Notes: generated from the letters alone by a model not told the origin. A stretch of 64,000 nucleotides of DNA from Clostridium sp. CAG:452 (GCA_000434035.1 FR893523.1:72503-136502); one strand, 5' to 3'; counted from the stretch's first letter, positions 29,184 to 38,606 are shown. A program made the numbers and translations.

Positions 29184-32100
29184 ATGGATCCAGAAGAAGA
29201 AGAGCAAAAAAAACAGGAAAAGGGCTTTCTAGAAAAATCAAAAAATGAATTAAAAAGAAGCAGAGAAAGAGCAGAAAAATCAAAAAAAACAATAAAAATT
29301 TTCATGAAGTTACCTACGCCTCTAAAAATTATTTTGCTTGTTCTTATATTAGTCCCAGTAGTTATTGTTTTGATTGGAGGATTTTTATACATAATAAATT
29401 ATAGAAATTGGGATATAGCAAGAACGGCTAAAGCAGAAGCTTTAGGATCGGGAACAGGTTATTCTTCTGGCATAGTAACACTTAACAAAGATAAAGGCAC
29501 TTGGGATATTAGTATAAATGATGAGTTAAAGAAAAAATTGACAGATGCAGGAGTAAACATAAATGGAATGTCGCAAGACGAATTACTTAAACAATTATTA
29601 ATATTATATGGATTTGATGAAAATGATTTTTCAGATAAAGAAATAAAATTAATGCCATATTTATTAAAAGCTGAAATAGCAACTCAATATGTGGATTTAA
29701 GAAGTAGAGATCAAATGTATGATTCAGCTACTAAGAAATATAAAACATTGTCAGATTCTGAAATAGAAGAAGCATCAAAAAACAATCAGATACTTGGAAC
29801 AATACATATAAAAAGGGTAAACACATCAGATTTAGATAATTCAATAGTATTAGAATATATCAAATACGAGGACTTTAAGAAAAAATTAGAAACTAATGAT
29901 TATGATAAGGTAAAAGGATATTTTTCAATTAATGATGAGGGAAATTTAGTAATCGCAACATGGGGGTATAATAAAACAACATATACACTTGCGGATGGAA
30001 AGATAGAAAATCCATATAAAGGAACTGATACATTTCAAAATTCGGAAAGTTATACTTTATCAGAAATGGTAGTAGATTATAAACCATTGGTAAGTAAATA
30101 TACACTTCCATTTGAAGTGTTAACAGCATTATTAGTAAATTCAGAAGATACCGAATTTGTGGAGAAGGTAGCAAATTTAGCTTTTAGTGCAAATATAGAG
30201 GTTACAATTGCAGAAGAAATGACAGAAACAAAAAAAACTTATGTTACAAATTATTATGAGACAATAAGAAATTATCAATATATTCGTATGTGTGCACCTG
30301 TAAGCGGTAACAGAAGCATAATAGAGGAATATAAATTCTTATCAGGTGATTCGAGTTGCGACACTTCTAGTGATGTTATAGATGATCTAAGTGGATTTTC
30401 TGAAGTAACTCCACCGAAAGATATACATGATTGTACATATAAGGATATAAATTTTACAAATAATCAGCCAAGCTATACGGTAAAGCAAGATATAATACTT
30501 AAAGATAACACATATAAATATGGTATAACAGATGCTGATACATGGTTTATGAAAGCAGAAAAAACTATAGATAAAAAAGTAACAATAGAAAATTTAGAGC
30601 AATCAGCAAGCAGAGTAGAAGATACGTATAAATATAATGAAACAAAAAGCAGTAAGAGAGCAAATATACCAAATTATATAAAAAGTAGTTACTTGGAAGA
30701 GTATTATAATAATAATAAACAAAGAATAGAAGAAATAGCAAGACAAAAAACAGAGCAACAGGCGAATTCACAAGTAGCAACACAACCTCATCCAATAGTG
30801 TCAATTGTACCAGGTAATGCAAATACAATAAAAATTGAATATAGTCAACAGATAAATCAGATTATTGATGGTAATGGAAAAAGATTTTCTGGTACGCATA
30901 CAAAAAATCCGTCAACAGGATTTACAATTATAACTGTATCAGGCATAACTAGCAGTAGTTTAACACTTGTTGATTCGGGAAGAAATACATTTTCATATGT
31001 GAAAAATGCAAGTGGAGTGTGGGAGTTTAAAGGCTCTACACCAGCTATAGATGTAGATTATGACCAAATTACGATTAGATATAAAAGAACAGACACTGAA
31101 AGTTCAATAGCTTCTGGAAGTATAAAAACTAAGTATGAATTAGTGGAAGGAACTCCAACACAGACAATCTATGATAAAAAAGATGAAAAATTCTTAAAAG
31201 CATATGATGAGAGCTCAAAAGCAAAAGGAAATATGGCTAGCACACCAGGATGGTTAGAAGAGATGATAGATGAATATGATCCAAATTTTTCTACAATAAT
31301 AATGTATTTATTGGATTCATATTATGGAAGAAACACCAGTGAATATGATATTGAAGGAATTAAAGGAATATATTCTTTAGGTGATTTTACTTCAATAATG
31401 AGTATACGAGGCGGTATGGTTGTAAAACTAGATGAACCACAAGCATTAAAAAAGCTTAACAAACAACAAATAACAGATGTAATAAGCAACTATTTTAAGG
31501 GTAAAGAAGCAAGAAGCAATTTCTCAGGAGTAGTAGATGACCTTGTTTATATACAAGATACGTATAAGGTAAATGCAATATTTGCAATGGCAATAATTCA
31601 AAAAGAGTCTAGTGGAGGAACCGGCTGGAACTTAATAGATAGAGAAACATATAACTGGGCAAGTATTAAAGGAAGCTATAACGGGAATTACGATGAAGAT
31701 AGAAATGGCACAAAATGGAGAAAATATCCTAGTTTTAATGAAGCAACAAGGGATTTAGGAAAACTTATAGGTGAAGATGGTCCATATTTTAAGGATGGAA
31801 ATTATACTGTAGAAACAATAGGAAATAAATATTGCCAGCCACCAGATGCATGGATAGATCAAATATCAAAGTATATAGTAGGAATGTATGAAAGCATTGG
31901 AGAATCTGTATATACATTTACAAGCGATGGAAACGATATGCAAAAGAAAGTAGCTGAGATAGCAATGAATTCTACACAATATGGTATACAACCTAATAAG
32001 GGTTATTGCCAAGGATGGGTAGCAGATGTATATGCAAAAGCAGGCGTTAATGGTGGACGTAGAATCTCGGCAAATACGGCAGTTTTAGCGGGAAGAAAGT

Positions 32101-32360
32101 GGGGAGTATCTAAAGACTGGAATACAATACAATTAGGTGCAACTGTATATGGTTATGCATATAAGTATGCTAATCAGTATGACTCAGCAGGACATGTTGG
32201 AATTTATATTGGTGATGGACTAGTTGCTCATAATATTGGGTATTTAAAAATAGACGATTTACAAGACTGGATAAAAAAATATGATGGCATGTGCTGGGGA
32301 TGGAATGGAGGAATTGATTTGACAGGAGGAGCATTCCCAAGTAAAGGTGGACTTATGTAA
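29184..32360 (+). CDS. Membrane-anchored two-domain cell-wall hydrolase of the secretion locus (VirB1-like role)
   Basis: 1058 residues. A charged cytoplasmic N-terminus precedes one membrane helix (about 48-72), then a long extracellular stretch. A glucosaminidase/lysozyme-like domain follows (FAMAIIQKESSGGTGWNLID, then YNWASIKGSYNGNY, with Glu in QKES as likely catalyst). The C-terminal NlpC/P60- or CHAP-like domain has Cys in KGYCQGWVADVYAKAG and His in SAGHVGIYIGDGLVAHN. Such proteins open peptidoglycan for Gram-positive type IV channels. GGAGG precedes the ATG. The CGA codon at 31407 is read as Arg here, in contrast to CGG. Confidence 0.82.
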   Translation: MDPEEEEQKKQEKGFLEKSKNELKRSRERAEKSKKTIKIFMKLPTPLKIILLVLILVPVVIVLIGGFLYIINYRNWDIARTAKAEALGSGTGYSSGIVTLNKDKGTWDISINDELKKKLTDAGVNINGMSQDELLKQLLILYGFDENDFSDKEIKLMPYLLKAEIATQYVDLRSRDQMYDSATKKYKTLSDSEIEEASKNNQILGTIHIKRVNTSDLDNSIVLEYIKYEDFKKKLETNDYDKVKGYFSINDEGNLVIATWGYNKTTYTLADGKIENPYKGTDTFQNSESYTLSEMVVDYKPLVSKYTLPFEVLTALLVNSEDTEFVEKVANLAFSANIEVTIAEEMTETKKTYVTNYYETIRNYQYIRMCAPVSGNRSIIEEYKFLSGDSSCDTSSDVIDDLSGFSEVTPPKDIHDCTYKDINFTNNQPSYTVKQDIILKDNTYKYGITDADTWFMKAEKTIDKKVTIENLEQSASRVEDTYKYNETKSSKRANIPNYIKSSYLEEYYNNNKQRIEEIARQKTEQQANSQVATQPHPIVSIVPGNANTIKIEYSQQINQIIDGNGKRFSGTHTKNPSTGFTIITVSGITSSSLTLVDSGRNTFSYVKNASGVWEFKGSTPAIDVDYDQITIRYKRTDTESSIASGSIKTKYELVEGTPTQTIYDKKDEKFLKAYDESSKAKGNMASTPGWLEEMIDEYDPNFSTIIMYLLDSYYGRNTSEYDIEGIKGIYSLGDFTSIMSIRGGMVVKLDEPQALKKLNKQQITDVISNYFKGKEARSNFSGVVDDLVYIQDTYKVNAIFAMAIIQKESSGGTGWNLIDRETYNWASIKGSYNGNYDEDRNGTKWRKYPSFNEATRDLGKLIGEDGPYFKDGNYTVETIGNKYCQPPDAWIDQISKYIVGMYESIGESVYTFTSDGNDMQKKVAEIAMNSTQYGIQPNKGYCQGWVADVYAKAGVNGGRRISANTAVLAGRKWGVSKDWNTIQLGATVYGYAYKYANQYDSAGHVGIYIGDGLVAHNIGYLKIDDLQDWIKKYDGMCWGWNGGIDLTGGAFPSKGGLM

Positions 32361-32381
32361 AATTAAAATGGGAGAAATATA

Positions 32382-33665
32382 ATGAAAAAGTTTATAAAGT
32401 TTACAATTATAATATTAATGATAACTATTATTTTGTTAATCTGTATAATAGGACTTTTTAAGAAAAAGGAAGAAAAAAGTATATATGAAGGAGAAGGAAA
32501 ATCAAATTATATTACAATTGATAATCCATGTATTATAAAAAAAGTAGATGATAGAAATATGTTTTTTGCAGTTAAAAATATAGTGAAAGCATATTTGACT
32601 GCAATAGGAACGAATGACAACGCAAAACTAATGAATTTTATTTCTAATGATTATATAAAAGAAAATAAGATTAATGTTAATAATGTATTGTCTAATGTGC
32701 CTGATGAATCAATTGAATACACGGACAATTATGAATTTATAATAAATAAAATATATTTTTCAGAAGAAAACGATTTAATAAATACATATTTTATGGAAAT
32801 ATTCTATTACAATTTGAATAATAAGAAGAAGTATGAAACAAGATTAATGGTGCAACTAGATCCAGTTAATATGACATTTCAAGTGATTCCATATATATAT
32901 ATGAAAGAAAAAGGTTATGACAAATTAAGCATTGGTGATTCATATAGTGCAACAGTTAAAGAAGTTGCAAATAAAAAAGATAATACTTATAAAATGGTTC
33001 CAATTCCAAAAAATACGATGGCAGATAGATATTTTAGTATATATTTGGAATATTTAAAAAATGATAAAGAAGCTTCATATTATTTGCTAGATAAAGAATA
33101 TAGAGAAAAAAGATTTGAAAACATAAATAAATATTTAGAATACATTAAGAAAGCAGATTTAGAAAATGCAGTAATAAGCAAATTCCAAGCATATGACTAT
33201 GATGAATATACTGAATATGTGTGTATAGACATAGAGGGACGTTACTATATATTTAATGAAAGCGGTGTTATGGATTATTCAATAATGTTAGATACTTACA
33301 CATTAGATTTACCAGAATTCTTAGAGAAATATAACTCGACAAATGAACAAGGAAAAGTTGTTTTAAATATACAAAAATTTATTGATGCTATAAATTCATA
33401 TGACTATAACTATGCATATAACTGCTTGTCAACTGGCTTTAAAACAAATTATTTTAAAACTGTACAAGACTTTGAAAAGTATATAGAATCTACTTTATAT
33501 GCAAAAAATGAAGTGTCTTATGAAAGTTTTGAAGAACAAAGCGGACTATATAAGTATAAAGTAAAAATAACGAACAAGGAAAATCAGACAGAAAGTACAA
33601 CAAAAACATTTATAGTAAAACTAAATGATGGTACAGATTTTGAAATGTCATTTAATGTAGATTAA
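32382..33665 (+). CDS. Single-pass membrane protein with repeated soluble domains, secretion locus
   Basis: 427 residues. An N-terminal membrane helix (about 6-26) is followed by two or three similar alpha/beta segments, for example NIVKAYLTAIGTNDNAKLMN, then IQKFIDAINSYDYNYAYNCL. This repeat-of-NTF2-like pattern resembles VirB8/TcpC-type proteins and the gene at 28220. GGGAGAAA precedes the ATG. No enzyme motif is visible. The function is assigned by context only. Confidence 0.45.
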   Translation: MKKFIKFTIIILMITIILLICIIGLFKKKEEKSIYEGEGKSNYITIDNPCIIKKVDDRNMFFAVKNIVKAYLTAIGTNDNAKLMNFISNDYIKENKINVNNVLSNVPDESIEYTDNYEFIINKIYFSEENDLINTYFMEIFYYNLNNKKKYETRLMVQLDPVNMTFQVIPYIYMKEKGYDKLSIGDSYSATVKEVANKKDNTYKMVPIPKNTMADRYFSIYLEYLKNDKEASYYLLDKEYREKRFENINKYLEYIKKADLENAVISKFQAYDYDEYTEYVCIDIEGRYYIFNESGVMDYSIMLDTYTLDLPEFLEKYNSTNEQGKVVLNIQKFIDAINSYDYNYAYNCLSTGFKTNYFKTVQDFEKYIESTLYAKNEVSYESFEEQSGLYKYKVKITNKENQTESTTKTFIVKLNDGTDFEMSFNVD

Positions 33666-33679
33666 AAGGAGGTCTTAAT

Positions 33680-35041
33680 ATGGCAGAAAATGAAGCAATG
33701 GAAGGAAAAGATTTTGCAAAAGAAGAACAAGTTAAAGCTAAATTTGAGGAAATACTTACACAGATAATAAATGAGATGGAACATGACGAAGCAACAGTTA
33801 CATTAGAGGGAGAAGCAGCAGATATTAATATAAATGTAAAAAAAGAAAAAGAAGTATACAATATTAGTTTGCTTGGTGAAAATATTGCAACAATAGATGA
33901 AAATAAACAATTCTCTTATGATATAAATGGTTTGGAGAATGTAAAACAAAAATTAGAAGACAAAAAAAATCCTGTTGCCAAATATGAAGACTTAGGACTT
34001 CCCGATATAGAATATTTAAAAGAACTAGAAAAAGATAAACAAAAAGAAGATGACGAACAGGAAAAAGAAAAAGAAAATCCAGATGATGAAGAAAAGGACG
34101 AAAATGAAAAAGACGAAGAAGAAAAACCAGATTTAGAAGATGACAAAGAAGAGGATAGAGAAGAAATTGCAGAAAAATATAATATTAATTCAAAAGATGT
34201 TATACATATAAAAAGAGATGAAGGAGAAAAAGTAACCGAGCATGACACTTTTGCTAATGCTGCAAATTTTGATAAAAAATATAAAGATATATACATGATA
34301 AGAGGAAAAGATCCATATTCTTGGAAAGCAATAGGAAAAGACAAGGACGGAAAAAAGGAAGAAATAGAAAATGAACAAAGTAAACAAACAGGGGGAAAGA
34401 ATCCAGACATTACAATCAAAAAGTTAAGTGGAGAAAAAATAGAAGAAATAAAACCACTTGCTGTATACAAAATTGATTCTCAGACAGCATATGCTATAAC
34501 AAGAAATGAGCACGGCCAAAGTGAGCTTATTTATTGTAGACAACAAGCGGGAGACGAAAAAAACTATTGGGGAATTAAAGTACCAGAAGCAGAAAGAAAA
34601 AATACTATACAAGAATCTGCAGATGCAAGAGAATTTTTGGATAGAAGAAACAATTCTAGTCAAGATTTGTCAGGCAAAGCAAAAGCTTTTGAAAAAGCAG
34701 ATGATTTAGATAAAAGAGGAGTTCCTTCAAAAGAAAAAGGAGTACAAACATATGAAATAGAGGGAAACGAGAGACAGAATAGAGAAGTTACAAAAGAAGA
34801 AATAAAAGAAGATTTATATGAAAGATTAGGAATAAAGGAAAAAATGAAAGGTGCAATGCCGGGATATCTTGACTATATAGAAGAAAAAATAGACCAAAAG
34901 GCAGAAAGAATAATGAAATTATTAGAAGAAAATGATTCAATGACATATGAGGAAGCAGTGAACAGAGCAGAAAGAGAATCAGGAGAAAGAGAACAAGGAG
35001 GAAAAACACCAGACGAAGGAACAAGAAAAAGAGGCGAATAA
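33680..35041 (+). CDS. Acidic, coiled-coil-rich cytosolic protein at the end of the secretion locus
   Basis: 453 residues with no signal or membrane segment. After a small folded N-terminal region (about 1-110) there is a long Glu/Asp/Lys stretch (about 113-165), then a region with IHIKRDEGEKVTEHDTF and a charged tail. GGAGG precedes the ATG. I do not recognise the family. Last gene before an inverted repeat, so it may belong to the same transcript as the channel genes. Confidence 0.6.
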   Translation: MAENEAMEGKDFAKEEQVKAKFEEILTQIINEMEHDEATVTLEGEAADININVKKEKEVYNISLLGENIATIDENKQFSYDINGLENVKQKLEDKKNPVAKYEDLGLPDIEYLKELEKDKQKEDDEQEKEKENPDDEEKDENEKDEEEKPDLEDDKEEDREEIAEKYNINSKDVIHIKRDEGEKVTEHDTFANAANFDKKYKDIYMIRGKDPYSWKAIGKDKDGKKEEIENEQSKQTGGKNPDITIKKLSGEKIEEIKPLAVYKIDSQTAYAITRNEHGQSELIYCRQQAGDEKNYWGIKVPEAERKNTIQESADAREFLDRRNNSSQDLSGKAKAFEKADDLDKRGVPSKEKGVQTYEIEGNERQNREVTKEEIKEDLYERLGIKEKMKGAMPGYLDYIEEKIDQKAERIMKLLEENDSMTYEEAVNRAERESGEREQGGKTPDEGTRKRGE

Positions 35042-35088
35042 ATTTTAAATTAAAAAACTATTTTAAGCTAAACCAAAATTTTTGCATA

Positions 35089-35130
35089 AACTCCTAATAA
35101 TAGCTAAAACTATTATTGGGAGTTGATTTT
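35089..35130 (+). terminator. Hairpin with T tract directly before the CAP-domain gene
   Basis: AACTCCTAATAATAG pairs perfectly with CTATTATTGGGAGTT, then TGATTTTTT runs up to the ATG at 35133. The GGGAG that would act as ribosome binding site lies in the 3' arm. Confidence 0.75.
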
Positions 35131-35132
35131 TT

Positions 35133-35884
35133 ATGAAATTAAAGTCAAAATTAATTTTATGTGTAATGATTTTTTTCTTGATAGCAGGTATATTTACAAG
35201 CAGTTTAGCAATGAAAAACTATCAAACAGTAAGCACACCAACAGGTTTTGTTACTGCAACAACACTAAATGTAAGACAAGGACCACGGTACTAACTTTGG
35301 AGTAATAACAAAAGTGTATAAAAACCAATATATACGCTTATTTGCAAAAATAGGAGATTGGTATGTTGTACAAACGGATAATGATTATATTGGAGCAGTT
35401 AGCAGTAAATATATTAAACTAATATATCCTAATACTCGGAAGTGCTGGGAATAATTCTAACACAACAAAGCCAAATGCAAACAATACTACCAAAAGTGAA
35501 CTTACAGCTGATGAACAAGAGGTATTTGATTTAATTAATGCAAAAAGGGTTGCTAATGGTTTATCTGCATTAAAAATAAATGACGAGGTACAAAATGTTG
35601 CAAGAATAAAGGCACAAGATATGGTCGATAATAGTTACTTTTCTCACACTTCACCAATTTATGGTTCGCCATTTGATATGATGAAAAAATTCGGAATAAG
35701 TTATAAAACAGCAGGAGAAAATATTGCAGGAAATTCAAGCAACAGTGGGGCTGTAAATGCGTGGATGAATTCAGAAGGGCATAGAGCAAATATTTTAAAT
35801 AGCAGTTTTATTTATACAGGGATAGGTGTAGTAAAAAGCCCAAAATATGGGAAAATATATGTACAAATGTTTATAGGAAAATAA
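35133..35884 (+). CDS. Secreted SH3 plus CAP (YkwD-like) domain protein, two +1 frameshifts
   Basis: Joined product of 249 residues. A signal peptide (about 5-27) precedes a bacterial SH3 domain (FVTATTLNVRQGP-GTNFGVI, then KIGDWYVVQ). After a low-complexity Asn/Thr linker comes a CAP domain with DLINAKRVANGLSAL, HTSPIYGSP, AGENIAGN and AWMNSEGHRANIL. Breaks lie at 35286 (NVRQGP-GTNFG) and 35437 (IYPNT-GSAGNNSN). Skipping one C at each restores the chain; the first zero frame would end two codons later. The role of CAP proteins in bacteria is poorly defined; this one would be exported. Confidence 0.83.
35286..35289 (+). other. +1 recoding site CGGT (CAP gene site 1)
   Basis: Zero frame GGA-CCA-CGG-TAC-TAA; skipping C gives CCA-GGT-ACT, the R-x-G-P-G-x-N pattern of bacterial SH3 domains. 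The only site followed by T. Confidence 0.85.
35437..35440 (+). other. +1 recoding site CGGA (CAP gene site 2)
   Basis: Zero frame AAT-ACT-CGG-AAG; skipping C gives ACT-GGA-AGT and leads into the linker and CAP domain. Confidence 0.82.
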
Positions 35885-35894
35885 ATTATAAAGT

Positions 35895-35917
35895 AGGGGC
35901 GTATTGAATACGCCCCA
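35895..35917. repeat. Short intergenic palindrome
   Basis: GGGGCGTATT and AATACGCCCC perfect arms preceded by GTA; the clearest member of the dispersed family. Confidence 0.65.
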
Positions 35918-35957
35918 ATTTTATAATATATCGCAAACAAAAATTTGCACAAACATA

Positions 35958-35986
35958 TTGACAAATGTAAAATAATGGAATATAAT
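35958..35986 (+). promoter_or_regulatory. Promoter for the toxin-antitoxin pair
   Basis: Perfect TTGACA at 35958-35963, 17-bp spacer, perfect TATAAT at 35981-35986. Confidence 0.85.
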
Positions 35987-36026
35987 TTGAAAAATTAAAA
36001 ATGCATAATAAAAAGGAAGTGATAAT

Positions 36027-36299
36027 ATGGACGATGAAAAATTTAACTTAGTCAATGAAGAAGAGGTTGAATCAAAAAGTTATGAAGAATTACTAAAATT
36101 AGAAGAAGATCTAATGCATAATCCAGAAGCTACAGGATTAGACTTGGCATTTGTTACATCAGTTATAGTAGATAGGGAAAAAGAAATGGGAATAGATAAT
36201 ACTATTCCATGGGAACAGGTAATTGATGAATTATTAAAAGGAACTGAATTTGAAAATAATAACAGAAAAACATGCTCAACAAGAATTAATACAAATTAA
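36027..36299 (+). CDS. Putative antitoxin of a ParE/RelE-type module
   Basis: A 90-residue acidic protein beginning MDDEKFNLVNEEEVESKSYE. No clear DNA-binding motif is visible. Its place just before, and overlapping, a ParE-like toxin gene suggests an antitoxin. AAGGAAGTG precedes the ATG, and a consensus promoter lies just upstream. The C-terminal part would bind the toxin if the usual scheme applies. The identification is by context. Confidence 0.5.
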   Translation: MDDEKFNLVNEEEVESKSYEELLKLEEDLMHNPEATGLDLAFVTSVIVDREKEMGIDNTIPWEQVIDELLKGTEFENNNRKTCSTRINTN

Positions 36300-36534
36300 A
36301 TGGTATATTGCTCAAGATTCAGAATTTTATGCAAATAAAACAGTTAATGAAATAAATAAAAGAATAGAAAATTTATTATTTTTTCCAGAAATGGGGAAAG
36401 TAATAAATGAGAAACGAAACATAAGGCAAATTATATACAAATCATATAAAATTCTATATAAATTTGATTCAGAAAATATTTATATCTTACATATAATTCA
36501 TCATTCTAGAGATATTTCAAATCTTAAAATTTAA
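36250..36534 (+). CDS. ParE/RelE-type toxin
   Basis: A 94-residue basic protein starting at TTG. The N-terminal helix reads ITEKHAQQELIQIKWYIAQD, a middle block ENLLFFPEMGK follows, and the C-terminal strands are RQIIYKSYKILYKF and IYILHIIHHSRD. This is the ParE/RelE superfamily fold order. It overlaps the preceding gene by 50 nt, which fits a co-translated toxin-antitoxin pair. The remnant at 3808-4032 is a truncated relative. Whether it targets gyrase or mRNA cannot be told from sequence. Confidence 0.7.
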   Translation: MKIITEKHAQQELIQIKWYIAQDSEFYANKTVNEINKRIENLLFFPEMGKVINEKRNIRQIIYKSYKILYKFDSENIYILHIIHHSRDISNLKI

Positions 36535-36623
36535 TTCAAAAATCTTTCAAGTTAAGAGAATTTTTTAAAACTAAATTATGCATTTTTAATGCTTTATTTA
36601 ATAAAATTTAAAAGGTGATTTTA

Positions 36624-37878
36624 TTGAATAATATAAAAAAAATAATAATTGGATTTATAATTGCATTAATGTGTGTTAATGTAAGCGTATTTGCGTACGA
36701 GATAGAAGAAGAAACGGACTATGTATGGTTAAAGGAAGAAATAGAAAATGTTTCTACAAATATTTCAAAAGAACCAAGCATTTTATCAAGAAGTGCAATT
36801 GCTTTTGATAGAAATTCAAAAACAATATTATATGGTAAAAATTATGACAAAGAAGTTCCAATGGCAAGCACAACAAAAATAATGACAGCAATAGTATTTG
36901 TAGAAAACAATAAAAACTTAAATGAAGAAGTAGAGGTTTGCAAACAAGCTGCAAACATAGGGGGCTCAAGGTTAGGACTAAAAACAGGAGACAAAATAAC
37001 AAAAGAAGATTTATTATATGGATTGATGCTTTGCTCACGGAAATGATGCTGCGATACAAGTAGCCGTAAGCACTGCGGGAAGCGTAGAAAATTTTGCTAA
37101 TTTAATGAATAAAAAAGCACAAGAGCTAAATTTAAAACATACTCATTTTATAACTCCACATGGATTAGATGAGGAGAAACATTATACAACTGCATATGAG
37201 CTTGCGTTAATTGCCGATTATGCATTAAATATTCAAAAAATTTCAGAGGTTGTAAGTACTAAAGTGCATAATGTAAATATAAATGGAAATATAAAAACAA
37301 TAACAAATACAAATGAACTGCTTGGATATTTAGACGGTGTAAATGGCATAAAGACTGGATTTACAAATGGGGCAGGAAGATGCCTAGTAACGTCAGTAAC
37401 AAGAAATGGATTTAATATTATAACAGTTGTACTAGGAGCCGATACTAAAAAAATAAGGACAAAAGATTCTATCAATTTAATAGAGTACATATATAAAAAC
37501 TATGAAATAGTAAATCTAGAAGAATTGGTTAATAATGAATTTGAAAAATGGAAAAAAGTAAATGAGAATAGGATTATTGTAAATAAAGGTGAAAAGCAAA
37601 GTGTAAAATTAGGTTTAGAAAATTTTAAATATAAATTATATCCAATAAAAAAAGAAGAAATTGATAATATAAGAATAAGTATAAATTCTTTAAAATATTT
37701 AGAAGCACCAGTAGAAGAAAACACTAAAATTGGAAAAGTCACACTACAAATTGGCGATAGTAATGTGGAAAGTATAGATATAATCACAAAAAATATAGTA
37801 AATAAAAAAAGTGCAAGATATTACTTTATAGAATTAATAGGAAATTTTAAGAATGTATATATGCAATTAATTGCATAA
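36624..37878 (+). CDS. D-alanyl-D-alanine carboxypeptidase (PBP5/DacF type), one +1 frameshift
   Basis: Trims the terminal D-Ala of peptidoglycan stem peptides outside the membrane. I use the TTG at 36624, after AAAGGTGA. Joined product of 417 residues: signal peptide (about 5-25), SxxK in MASTTKIMTA, SxN in LCSGNDAA, KTG in GIKTGFTNGAG, then a PBP5-like C-terminal beta domain and a terminal amphipathic segment. The single break at 37038 falls inside the SxN motif: the zero frame reads Cys-Ser-Arg-Lys-stop, and skipping the C gives Cys-Ser-Gly-Asn-Asp. The enzyme therefore needs the shift for a catalytic residue. Confidence 0.9.
37038..37041 (+). other. +1 recoding site CGGA (D,D-carboxypeptidase)
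   Basis: Zero frame TGC-TCA-CGG-AAA-TGA; skipping C gives TCA-GGA-AAT-GAT, the catalytic Ser-Gly-Asn. Confidence 0.9.
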
Positions 37879-37885
37879 GTAAAAA

Positions 37886-37918
37886 AATAAAGACTTTGAA
37901 AAAAGTCTTTATTTTTTG
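37886..37918. terminator. Bidirectional terminator between the carboxypeptidase and tRNA-Cys
   Basis: AATAAAGACTTT and AAAGTCTTTATT arms, with T-rich sequence on both strands; it can end the + strand gene and the - strand tRNAs. Confidence 0.8.
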
Positions 37919-37991
37919 GAGGCGACACCCGGATTCGAACCGGGGAATCAGAGTTTTGCAGACTCGTGCCTTACCACTTGGCTATGTCGCC
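37917..37991 (-). tRNA. tRNA-Cys (GCA)
   Basis: Reading the - strand, GGCGACA pairs with TGTCGCC and the anticodon loop is CTGCAAA, giving GCA. The T arm is CCCGG-TTCGAAT-CCGGG. The discriminator base is U, as expected for Cys, and CCA is encoded. Confidence 0.95.
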
Positions 37992-38081
37992 GAATATTTA
38001 AGATATGATATAATTTATTCACTTTTAATTAAAATAGTACCAAATAACAATAAAAAAGTTAATAGTGAACAACTAAAAATC

Positions 38082-38157
38082 TGGAGCGGGAAACGGGGCT
38101 CAAACCCGCGACCTCTGCCTTGGCAAGGCAGCGCTCTATCAACTGAGCTATTCCCGC
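38082..38157 (-). tRNA. tRNA-Gly (GCC)
   Basis: Reading the - strand, the acceptor is GCGGGAA/TTCCCGC, the anticodon stem CTGCC/GGCAG with a normal 7-base loop TTGCCAA (anticodon GCC), the variable loop five bases, and CCA is encoded. The anticodon loop is not enlarged, so this gene is not an obvious reader of a CGGN four-base codon. Confidence 0.95.
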
Positions 38158-38250
38158 AAAAATTAAAGCATAACTATAATAGCAAATTTATATAAAAAAG
38201 TCAATAGAAAAAATTGGATTTAATTGCTAAAATCTTTTTTACATAATGTG

Positions 38251-38279
38251 TTGATAAATAACTTAAAATATTGTATAAT
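38251..38279 (+). promoter_or_regulatory. Promoter of the adhesin gene
   Basis: TTGATA at 38251-38256, 17-bp spacer, TATAAT at 38274-38279. Confidence 0.7.
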
Positions 38280-38285
38280 TAGTAT

Positions 38286-38606
38286 GTATTATTGGATATG
38301 GCGTTTAAAAGCATGCTTACTTTAGTAAAAATACTAAAGGGATTTTTATACATATAAAAAGGCTGTATAACTACGGGAATAAGCCAAAAGAACAAGAAAA
38401 TGAAAAAATTATTATACACATAAAAAAATGTCATGAAAATGTAATATTTAATGCTAATAAAAAACAAAACTCTAAAAAATGGCTTCCGTAAAGGCTTAAA
38501 GGACGTTTTTTTACAAAAGAAAAATGCCTAAAAAAGAGGTATTGATTTAATTTTAAAAAAATTTATAATATATATAGTTAGTATTTTGTAAGAAGGAAGG
38601 TAAATT
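38286..38606 (+). ncRNA. Long untranslated leader of the adhesin gene, possibly structured
   Basis: About 320 bases lie between the promoter and the adhesin ATG with no open frame I can support. Small hairpins are visible: CTTTAGTA with TACTAAAG (about 38320-38338), GGCT with AGCC (38361-38386), and AATGCCT with AGGTATT near 38525-38545. A T7 run follows a GC-rich patch near 38480-38512. I do not recognise a known riboswitch class. The length and position would suit a regulated 5' leader. Confidence 0.35.

Noticed and set aside
33680..35041. Relaxase or coupling protein in the acidic gene ending the secretion locus
   Set aside because: No HUH motif, catalytic Tyr motif or Walker motif is visible; the sequence is mostly charged low-complexity.
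38082..38157. tRNA-Gly as the four-base decoder
   Set aside because: Its anticodon loop has the normal seven bases with GCC, so it is an ordinary tRNA-Gly. It might read GGN after a slip but is not a special CGGN reader.
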